In this document: one piece after another, positions 22,701 through 32,800 of the stretch
How positions within the stretch are numbered: the stretch's first letter is position 1
Layout: each line of letters begins with the position of its first letter
Origin: Phallusia mammillata
Lineage: Eukaryota; Chordata; Ascidiacea; Phlebobranchia; Ascidiidae
Assembly: GCA_003260075.1 (NCBI GenBank)
Contig: QLIY01000026.1
Coordinates: forward strand, 237,467 to 301,466
Direction: 5' to 3'
DNA: 64,000 nucleotides
Made by a program: the position numbers and the translations under genes
Notes under the pieces: model-generated
Told to the model about the DNA's origin: nothing
Database searches by the model: none
The model's input: only the letters and a program-made list of their open reading frames with translations

Positions 22701-24681
22701 AAAATCACTATAATTGGACCAGCACATTTCAACTACATAAACCTGCAAACCAAATATCAATCGGGCTAACATAGCTATTGGAATTAGTCGACCAAAGAGC
22801 ATGGGTAAGCAATGATTTTGTGCTCGCATTTAACTAAATTCAAAAGAGACACTTAACTTCCCTTTGCTTTAACTATACTATGTGCCTATAAATAGGCGAT
22901 AGATCACAACCCGCCTTTTCCACGTAACGCACACGCTCCTGCCCTAAGACTGGTTTCGCTTTAGTCTGTGGTGTTTAGCACTATCGGCGGACGCTTTGGC
23001 CCACCACTTACGCAAACCTGTTGTGATCGTGGACCACAGTTAACCACTAATCAATGCTTGCATATGCTACGTTTGCTCTAACCTCTACATAACACCTTAC
23101 ATGTCATGTACTTTCAGTTTCTGTCATGGCCTACTTAATAAATGCGCCCGACAACCCGACACAGCCTGGTCTACTGTGACTGGTCCGAATGTTGTGCGGA
23201 CAGGCGTGCGCTGTGTGTGTGCATTGTCGTTGTGACGTTGGGTTCCACAGGGCAGGTCTGATGTAAATGCACGCGTACACACACTCGTTCAAACAGCTGC
23301 CTCCCGGTGCCAGGCTCGCAGTTGCCTGCCCGGGAAGGTAAAAGGCTTGGACGTGCGCTCAATGCTTAAGGGTAAACTGCAAACTAGAGGCACCTTGTTG
23401 TACAATGAATGGCTTGACACTTACCTGACCCAAAGCAAATTGACTGACTGACACTTTACAACGAAGAATAGTCTGAAGCATGTTTACGTTGTTTTGCGCA
23501 CTAGGAGCTGGTTGAAACCTAGGCCCACTTTTTACTGTATCTTGACACAAAATGTTTCGTTAACGACAATTTACGGCTACACAACAAGAACAATGACAAT
23601 TTACAATTATAACATATTGGGTCAGGTTTTAATAACTTTGTATATTTGAAAACTATTTCTGGGACTTCAGCATATTGTTGGTCAGGTAAACAATTGTGGA
23701 ACTGTGCCTGATTTTGAGATATTGGCAAGCCCAAACCAGGCCAAATAAAACTTCGCTTGAGAAGCCAGCACCAATTTCCGTTAGCCAGTCGATGTTTGTT
23801 TCGTTTCGTGATGGTTGTTGATCTCCACCTAGTGGTTGTAGCAACCAAATTATAACACTAAATAGTTCAGCCATTAAAAGATTGTTGTAATAACAACTGC
23901 AAGTGCGAAAACTTGTAATGACCTTCTTACATGCAAATATTTAATCAGTGTCGTTATAATTTAATAGATATTGCGGCTTCATGTTGCAACGTAACAGTAA
24001 TTAAATGTCTTCAGACTATTAGGTATTTGCAGAAAAAACTCCATTCGGAAGTTACAAAGTGACATAAAATAAACTCCAATGGTAAAATACATGCCCACAA
24101 TGGTCAATTTTTTCCAAAAAAATACCCTTTCGAAATCGTTGGATAGCCTTGCTTATTTATATGTTCCACGTAAATCTAACTTTGAAGTAGGAGCTTGTAT
24201 CAAATTAGATCCCCAACAATAGGTTGCCTCAAGAATAAAACTCATAAATGTGACTACTTAAGTACAAAAAGAACATGCAAGTACAAATTACACAATTGTT
24301 TTTTAAGTGCAGCAATATCACACAAACATAGCAGGTACAATATGGATAAACTTATCAGCAGCTTATTAAACAGCGCTTTTAAAGTTGTTTCTTATGCAAC
24401 ACAGGCATTGGCTGCAGAAGATTATGCATAAACTATTGAATTGAGATTGAGATTCAATACAACGAAACATAAATAACTTCAACCAACTCTACAAAGACCG
24501 AATTGCCGGTCCAACTTTGCCTAATGACAGAAGTTGGTGCTACTTTGAGTGACAAAATGTATCAGTGTTGCTGGTCAAAACGACAAATAGTAAACGCTGC
24601 ATGGTACAGATTCTAATAAGTCGGCCACAAGATAAAATGAGAAACGTTTAGGCAATATCGGCAACCGCATGATCAAAAGGT
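22701..24681. other. Intergenic region, partly GC-richer, no clear gene
   Basis: Contains a locally GC-rich part at about 22890-23340. On the minus strand there is one exon-like stretch (about 23410-23516, flanked by AG and GTAAGT) and a 73-codon ATG ORF at 23653-23874. Neither could be joined into a model or assigned to a family. Confidence 0.35.
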
Positions 24682-25347
24682 TTAACTGACTACACAACTG
24701 GCCACAGAGTCTTTAATCGCATTCTTTTTGGCTTCTGGGGTACTCTGATCTTTAGGCAGGTAGCGTGTTCCAACACGACGTTTTTCCAACTCGGCCAAGC
24801 GATGAGCAATTATCAAATGCTGCTCATTGTAATCCGATGAACTGAAATACAAAGTTTTGAGATAAAAAAAATAACCGCATGAAACCTCACAATAAACGTG
24901 TCTTACGTCGTGGGGATGTTTTTCTGATTCCGTTTTTGTTCACGAACGAATCTGTACTCGTCCAGGGGCATGCTGTTTTTCCAAGCAACGAGTGTTCTTG
25001 AACGCGGGTTGGTGTGATGTGATGAAGTCCCAAGTCTCATTTTGATAAGCCTGCGTAACCGGCACACAATTAATATATCGCTTTAAGTTTAACAAGTGGT
25101 AACAATTATAGCCAATCCCATAATGAAAATAAAGGTTACGTAATAATAATTGTAAATACAACTTAAATGGCAAACAAACGTTGAGGAAGGTCAATGCACG
25201 TGGTTATAACCTTACTGGTAAAACCTTTTAAACAGAAACTTACTCTTCATGTGGATCTTGATCTGGGTGAATTGAAGCAGGGTTTGACATAACAATGCTT
25301 GGAGGAGGTTGTGGCGACTTCGCTGGAATTGAGGTGTGAATAGACAT
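24682..25347 (-). CDS. Hypothetical small protein, three exons, 135 aa
   Basis: Exons 25244-25347, 24907-25050 and 24682-24841 (minus order) have clean GT-AG borders (GTAAGT, GTAAGA; CGCAG, TTTCAG) and phases that close exactly. The start lies in the context AAAATGTC. The N-terminal 35 residues are Pro/Ser-rich (SIPAKSPQPPPSIV). The middle has RTLVAWKNSMPLDEYRF followed by a basic VREQKRNQKN. The C-terminal part, EQHLIIAHRLAELEKRRVG, looks like an amphipathic helix. No signal peptide, membrane span or known domain is recognised. The regular splice structure is the main argument that it is real. I cannot assign a function. Confidence 0.6.
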
Positions 25348-27206
25348 TTTTCGATTGAAGATGCCGACCAGTCCAAACAAAATAACCTTTCCTAAACGAA
25401 CAGTTTTGGTTGATACACAATAAAACTCTTTCTGAACTTAATTTCTCGAGTAACCTAACGAACACCTGACTGTAACAAATAGCAGTAAATGAGGCCGTTG
25501 GATTGACGTTTTACCTTCGTACAGAACATTTTGCCCCGGGCGGCGCCAACACGTATTTCATGAAACTGGCTAGGTAGGTTGCGTACAGATGAAACTATTC
25601 GTCGTGTCTTTCGGTAATTGCTCATTTACGTTCAAGCAAATCGCCGAAAAGCGTAAATTCAAATCGGGATGTTGTTTACGAATATTTTAGCCCTGCTCTC
25701 GCTTTTTTTGCATCGCGGGAACCGCATGCGTATTTTTCCAGAAACTTGTGAGGCGTCGAATTCTAAAGAAAATACCTTTTTAACCGTTCACAACAGATGT
25801 TATCCAAGCTACTGCGGTTTTTGATGTTATGTATTTACAAGACTTATTGAACCATAATTCTGTTTCGAGGCTAAAAACTCAAAAACACAAACTTCAAAAC
25901 ATTTTTCAACTTTATCAAAGTACATTCACCATCCCTTGAAATATGTAACTGAAATTATTCCTACGCAACAACAGTAGGCTATTCGAAAAACATTTCAAGA
26001 CAAATGAGCAAAACAACTTCAACGCAATAAGCAAGCAATTTCAAAATGCTGCGCAGTATTACTTCGCGTAATAGAAGATGAAGATGGTTTGCCATAGGTG
26101 ACTGGGGTCGCCTTTTTTGCGAGAAAAATTAGCAACATGTTTTCAAGCTCGTTAATTTAACAAGATTTTGTTTCTAACCCCGGTGCGTAGCAAGTCTAAC
26201 CAACTCTACCAAAGGCGTCGCATAAAATAAATATTAAACTGCTCTAAACGGCTCTTCTGAATTAAAGGTTGGCGATTCGTGACTTATTCGCAATTTAAAA
26301 ATCCCAGGTGCGTTACTTCACAAACAAAGACCTATCTCGTTTAAGTGGACTAGGACACTGACTGCCAATGCAAAAACCAATGATTTAAAATGTTAAGCGA
26401 TTTGCTTTTGTTGAGCTACAGGAAATAAGTTATTCATGCCGATCGGCGGTTTAGCATAATCAACTTCCGAGATAAGCTTACTAAACAACAACACAATATA
26501 CGAAGTTCAATACGACGCCTATCACATTAGGTGGCAAAAACTAGTATCAAATCGTTGTTGTGACAGAGTTGTAAGTTGGGCCGGCTTAGGCTTTGGTTTT
26601 AGTAACAAACGGAATCCGGGCCCGACTTTACGTTATGTTTCCGTATTTTTTAAATATGTAAAATCCCGAGCTATTTTAATAAACCAACTCTTTGAACAGT
26701 ACATTGATTGTTGTTGTATTGAAGCAAACGGAAAACACACACGAAAAAGAGGGAAAAATATGCAAGCTGCCAACACCAAATAAAAACAAACAAAAACACG
26801 CCCAGGAAACGTTGTGTTGTTTTTACAAATGAATAATATACCAATAATTACTATTATCACAGCAAATTTGAGCTTGGTGCTACAATTGTTACACAATATC
26901 ATCAAAAATACAGATGCTTACTTTGTGATCTTTGTCCAAGTGATATACAGTACTGATGAGTATGAAAGTGTATACATATACAGTCAAAACAAAGCCACAA
27001 CACAAATGCATTTGATTGGCTAATGAAAAACATTGTATTTGATAAACAGCAAACTGAAAAGTTGACTGCAAATATTTTATTGGTAGTTTCCATCCATTTT
27101 AGTTTTGGTAGTTTAGAGCAATTTGTGTTTTAATTTTATGTACATTTACACTGAAAACATGCATTGGTATCTTGCATAAATACACAAACATACTCTGATT
27201 TATACT
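25348..27206. other. Intergenic, no gene seen
   Basis: AT-rich with only short stop-bounded ORFs. The minus-strand AATAAA at 27076-27081 belongs to ISCU. Nothing else is recognised. Confidence 0.5.
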
Positions 27207-27716
27207 TCACTCTTTTGGTTGATTTTTAACCTTGTAGTCCTTGATAGCGGCTTTGATTGCATCCTCTGCCAGCATTGAGCAGTGCAATTTCACAGGGGGC
27301 AATGACAGTTCCTTGGCGATGTCTGTGTTCTTCAGGGTGCTGGCTTTGTCAATGTTCATTCCTTTGATCCACTCTGTTGCAAGAGAGCTCGACGCAATGG
27401 CTGAACCACACCCAAATGTTTTAAACTTGGCGTCAGTTATCTTCCCATCATCATCAACTTCAATTTGCAAACGCATGACATCGCCACATGCTGGTGCGCC
27501 AACCAAACCAGTTCCCACTGTGGTTGATTTCTTGTCCAAAGTACCAACATTTCTTGGGTTCTCGTAGTGATCAATCACCTTTTCATGATAGGCTCGCTGA
27601 GCTAGGACAGTTGCAGTTTGCACTTGACTGCTGATCTTTTGCAAGAGATTAATTCGCAATGCACACATACTTGTCTTTGTTTTGAACAACAGTAAACTAA
27701 ATCTTAAAAAAAACAT
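27207..27716 (-). CDS. ISCU: Iron-sulfur cluster assembly scaffold ISCU, intronless
   Basis: A single uninterrupted exon of 169 residues (from Met17, 153). ISCU is the mitochondrial scaffold on which the NFS1 desulfurase complex builds [2Fe-2S] clusters. The ligands are visible: Cys77 and Asp79 in GAPACGDVM, Cys103 in FGCGSAIASSS, Cys146 in KLHCSML. The LPPVK chaperone-recognition motif is at 139-143. The N-terminus is basic/hydrophobic and fits a mitochondrial presequence. The second Met (MCALRINLLQK) may be the true start, since the first ATG is followed by a run of U. AATAAA lies 126 nt past the stop at 27076-27081. Most animal ISCU genes are split, so the lack of introns suggests a functional retrocopy or intron loss. 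All catalytic residues are intact. Confidence 0.95.
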   Translation of the reverse strand: MFFLRFSLLLFKTKTSMCALRINLLQKISSQVQTATVLAQRAYHEKVIDHYENPRNVGTLDKKSTTVGTGLVGAPACGDVMRLQIEVDDDGKITDAKFKTFGCGSAIASSSLATEWIKGMNIDKASTLKNTDIAKELSLPPVKLHCSMLAEDAIKAAIKDYKVKNQPKE

Positions 27717-29745
27717 TAAATGGATATTATTTCGAGATATAATGAAGAATCTAGTTTGTCACACTGCAGTTGCATAATACATTTTTGTATTGTTTCAACT
27801 TTACCTTATGACATCATCCTTTACTGTTGCCATGTGATTAACACATAGTTATTGACACATTATAAATAACAAAGGCTGGATTTGACTGGATTATATGTTT
27901 ATCATTGTATATGAAACTATACAGGAGTCCTGTTGAAACTTTTTTTTGATTCTTAAGTTTTTGTGTAAATTTGGTTTCAAACAACCAGAATCGATAAACC
28001 ATCCAATTATCCATACAGATGTTTTACTTATAAATGCCTAATAGTCTACGCTTCTTGCAATCTTGCATTGATTGTACACATATTAAAATATGTTTTGCAA
28101 AGCCTTGGGTAAAAAAATAGTACAGAATACCACGCCCAGTTCAATACAAATAGTTAAGCACATTACAATTTAGTACAATTAACTTGTAACACATTTTTTG
28201 CCTTTCAAAGACTGACACAGAACACATATCACCACTGTTGCTTGTATCATGTTTGCCACAGTACCATATTATTATAAAAACATATACTGTTTTTGCCCTC
28301 AAAAATATGCAGTTAAAAATTAAAATGGCATAGCAGAATCAGAAATAACAAATTTATGAGTAAAATAATCTCCACCATAAGGATTGTGTTGTTTAACTAT
28401 CAAACATATCAATTTCATTGATGATATTGGGATGTTTTTCTCTTTGGCGACAAAGAAAATTCTTAGTACCGCAAACTGTACAAGCAGGTTATGGATAGTA
28501 TAGATAGACCTAAACCACAAAAGGTAACGGTTTACGTTTAATCCATTCGCCACACAAGTTGGATTTTCTAACCTGGTAGCTCTGTGTTATACCGACAAAG
28601 CAAAATCTGTTCATAACATATAACAAAATGCACACAAACCCAAGTTTTATCAAGCAACGAATCATAAGCAATTAAACTAAAATTACAACAGCAGCAATTC
28701 TGCAAACAACGTCGCTGTTGATGAAAAACATCATGGTTACATAACTGACGTCATTTGTTTCGTCAGATGACTTGCGAAACAAGTGCGAAATATCCAATGC
28801 TATATAATCCACACAAATATTTTGGCACATTTTTTTTATTCCTTTGTGCTTAAATGTAAACTTGATAAAATATTCTATTCTCATCTAAGTAAGATAATCA
28901 CAATGGGGGGGGGGGGCTAAGTTATTTAAGTTCAAAAGTTCGACTCGTACAGCTATATAGTATCTACCTGAATGTCCAAAGGTTTTTGGTCTCGCATGTG
29001 ATTTCAAAATTTGAACGTACAAATTTTCCGAACTATTCGTTTTGTAGAAATCAGTTTTTTAGTTGCGGGAAAGTTTTCGGTGGCCGTTGTACCATTATAC
29101 TTTGGTGGCCACTGGTACTTACATAGTAGTCAATGTAAACCAAGGCTTCTCAAACTGTGGGTCACGACCTAAATTGGGGTCGCGAAACATTATGCGTTAT
29201 TATGTCACTGTCACAATAAATGTTATATGCGCGTAAATTTATTGTTTAAACATCATTCACGTGTATGGGCTACCGCGGGGGGGGGGGAAAATACCAGTAA
29301 AAGATTGTTTCATTATTCAGCAAAATCCCCACCATGCGCAAAATCTTCAATTTTTCTTGCTAATTTTGCAGTAAGAAATTACAATCATATGTCGTTGCAA
29401 TTGTTTAAGCTTACNCCCCCCCCCCCTGGCCCCTGCGCTGGACTGTGTTATAGCTGAAGTTGCTTGTTATGGGCATAATTGCACAGGGATAATTCGTGTA
29501 GAAATTGCAGACTACCTAATTTCAACAAGACCACGTGTACAGTAGAAACATTTATTGGTTGCGGATAAAGGCCAACGAGTTTCCCACTACATTTTCGGGG
29601 GACAAGCCATTGGAAAAGACACGCCCAGACATTCGTTTGAACAACAAAATATTGGGAAGAATGGCAGTAAATTACACGAAAACGGTTCTGCACATTTCCT
29701 AGGGGGACAATCGAGTAGACAATGTTGGTTGATCCAACTGTCAGG
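27717..29745. other. Intergenic region with chimeric repeat segment
   Basis: The left part (27717-28900) shows no supported gene. From 28905 to 29475 the sequence is a mosaic of segments related to introns of the RFX-like gene: 28917-29276 is the reverse complement of 19252-19570, and 29391-29474 matches the ends of 17357-17624. They are separated by G12 (28905-28916), G11 (29277-29287) and N plus C11 (29415-29426). Confidence 0.6.
28917..29276. repeat. Inverted copy of the 19.3-19.6 kb intron segment
   Basis: Reading it on the minus strand reproduces the hAT MITE of 19252-19463 plus its right flank (GACTACTATGTAAGTACC, then the TATAGCTGTACGAGTC stretch). It is fuller than the other copy: about 130 bp present here are replaced by a G11 run at 19510-19520. 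It ends in G-runs on both sides. Confidence 0.8.
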
Positions 29746-29846
29746 TCATGCTTTTTGTTCTTCTGGTGCGGCGTTTTCTTCCTCCGGAGCAGCGTCGCCT
29801 TTCTCTTTGTCATGTTTGTACTTCTTCGACTTTTTGTGTTTGCTGC

Positions 29847-29886
<40 letters not shown>

Positions 29887-32800
29887 CTGTCATCCTCCTC
29901 GTGCTTTCTATACAGGTTTATTTAAATTGAATCAGTGGTTCCCAACATGTGTTAGGCGCAGCTTTCTGCTATACTTATTTAAGTCAGATCATAAAATGCA
30001 ACTTAACTGGCCCAATTGATCAGCCCTGGTTGGGGGCAAAACTAATGTCTTTGACATTCATTTGGAATTGAAAACCTTGCTGGTTTTAGTTATATACTGT
30101 TCTAGTCAAGTAGAACAGGCTTATATCTTAGTCTACCACTGAAACAGGGTTTAGGTTGTACACAGTGGTGGGATTCAAATTTTTTGTCATCAGATTCTAT
30201 CACAACGTCATATTTTTCAGCCGGTTCTGTTACAAAAAGTCCATTGACAGTAACTAGTAATGCTAACCAGTTTGCCGATCTCATAAAATTTCGTTAGACG
30301 GTTCTATAGAACCGGTGCGAACTGGCTGAATCCCACCACTGTTTCTACACAGCGATAGAAAAGTCGCCCAGCATATGGTTGAGAATCACTGATTCAAATG
30401 AACATGACTTCGTTTAAATGACCATATTTTGATCCTAAGTTTATCATAGTCACGATTCGACCCAAAAAGTAACTGTTTAATAATAGCTTTACCTCCTGGA
30501 TGACTTGTGTCGCGACGGGCTTTCATCACGCCGCCTTCGACTCTCTCGATCCCGATCGCGGTCCCGATCCCGTTCCCGATCTCTGTCACGATCTCTACCT
30601 CGGTCACGGTCCCGGTCGCGATCATAATCCCTACTCCTAAAACAGTAATTGCATCGTAATGCGAACTATAGTGGATCAGCAATCATGTTACCTATCCCTA
30701 TGGTCGTCTCGGTAATCCGATCTTCTCCCGTATCTGTCGCGATCGCGGTCGTAGTCCCTGCGCGATCCGCGGTACCTCCCTTCCTCGTCGCTGGGATAAT
30801 TTCCGTCCGATTGTCTAGGCATTTTAAATGAAAACTAGAAGGGTGGCTTAGCACATATTGCCCTTGCACATACACTATGATCTATTTTAAAACATAAATA
30901 TAATTCCTTCACTTATTTTATATTGGGTCCCATATTAGCCACCGTCTTTTAAAACGTTAGTTGTTTCTGCAGGCAGAAACTCATGGGTCCCCACACATGC
31001 AAAGTTGTAAATACTGCATTTCAAGAGATAACCATAAGAAACTTTGGTGTNAACAAGGATTACGCTACGCCATGAACCACTGTGACAAAAATTGCACACA
31101 AATTGTCTTCAAAATCTGAAAGCACGTTTTATGATTTTAGATTTTTTAAGTTATTTCGTGGACATATTCTACAGTACACCAAGACTGTGGGAGTGGTCAA
31201 GCAGCTGACCCTATTTAATTTATATTTGCGATCAGCTGAGTGGTACATGTAAATTTTGTGGCTTCCAAGAGCCAGTCGTATCACCAACATGGCTGCCTGT
31301 TGTACATGACAATTTAAACGAGTTTAATCCTGATAAATTTTTATCACATAGCATTTTTGATGAAGTACATAAAATTGGCTGTAGCATGTCCTAAACATGA
31401 ATATCAGTTAAGTGTAGCTAGTTGTTAGATATAAACCTGTGCTGGGAGTCTGATCTGTTTCGATGCATTGGATCATCACTATCATCTGGATTGAAAAAGG
31501 GTTGTTGGGGTTGTCCCGCATTAGGAACCATGTAGGTACCAGGGGGTCGTAGAAAGGCTCCACCACTAACAGGGGGAAGTTGAATAAATTCTGTCCCAGG
31601 AGGTCTAATGCTTGGGGGTAAGATTCCACCTAGATTTTTACAAAAGAATTGAATTATATTTCTATATGTATATACAGTGTTTTTTTTAAGGTGTTTTGGG
31701 GGACCGTTCCCCCCCCCCCCTGTGTATATATATATATTAAAGGCAAAAAAAGCTATTGACAAAAGGGACAATAAAAACATAATTTATACTTAAACTAATG
31801 TAATTTACACAATATTAGATTGTTTAATTGTAAAACTCTTTCAGGCTCTCACCTGGTGGTGGAAATCCAGGCATAGGTAGACCTAAAGAAAAAATAAATA
31901 TATATTCAAATTTATGCCATGGTAAGTAGCAACCAGTATCTAACTTCTTTTTACAAAAAAACTCCAGTCTCCAGTCAGTCAATGCACAATTATAAATCGA
32001 TAACCAGAAATTTTGCTAGCAAAGCATAGGCTCAAGTGACTGCTGGGTTATCAGTCACATGGACTAGTGTCAGCTTTTCACAACCAATTAATTATATAAT
32101 CCTAATTGAATTGTGATTAAAATTTGGGACATTGATTCACCCCCCCCCCCGTGGTGGAAATCCAGGCATAGGTAGACCTAAAGAAAAAATAAATATATTT
32201 TCAAATTTATGCCATGGTAAGTAGCAACCAGTATCAATCTTCTTTTTACAAAAAAAATCCAGTCTCCAGTCAGTCAATGCACAATTATAAATCGATAACC
32301 AGAAATTTTCTAGCAAAGCATAGGCTCAAGTGACTGCTGGGTTATAAGTCACATGGACTAGTATCAGCTTTTCACAACCAATCAATTATATAATCCTAAT
32401 TGCATTGTGATTAAAATTTGGGACATTGATTCAATTTTGCATCAGTGTTTTCTTAGTTTAGAAAACAGGGAAAGAGTTATTTAACTAACATCCAGTACCA
32501 GTACTTACCCAGTATGGAGGGTGGAGGTTTGGTAGGATCAAAGTGTATAGGTGGAGGAGGACCATTTACTGCAGGTGGAGGAACTGTGAAAAGTGATGAC
32601 CTGAGCGGTAAATGCAGGTGTTAGTTTTAGAACAAAACAAAAACCATTTAATAAAAACACAGGGATCAAATTTTTTATAGGTGTATTTTACTCATATTTG
32701 TTACAAAGCCCTAACAACCAGTAGTCCACCAAGTTATTCAAAAGTATTGGCAGCAAACTTTGTGATTGAACCTAGTGATGTACCCCCTTAACCGAATATT

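Noticed and set aside
23410..23874. Exon-like stretch with GTAAGT donor and a 73-codon ATG ORF on the minus strand
   Set aside because: The two could not be joined in phase, no further exons were found, and neither resembles a known protein.
28318..28620. Possible two-exon small gene on the minus strand (starts MNRFCFVG)
   Set aside because: Several splice combinations are possible, each giving a different short protein without domain; too ambiguous to annotate.
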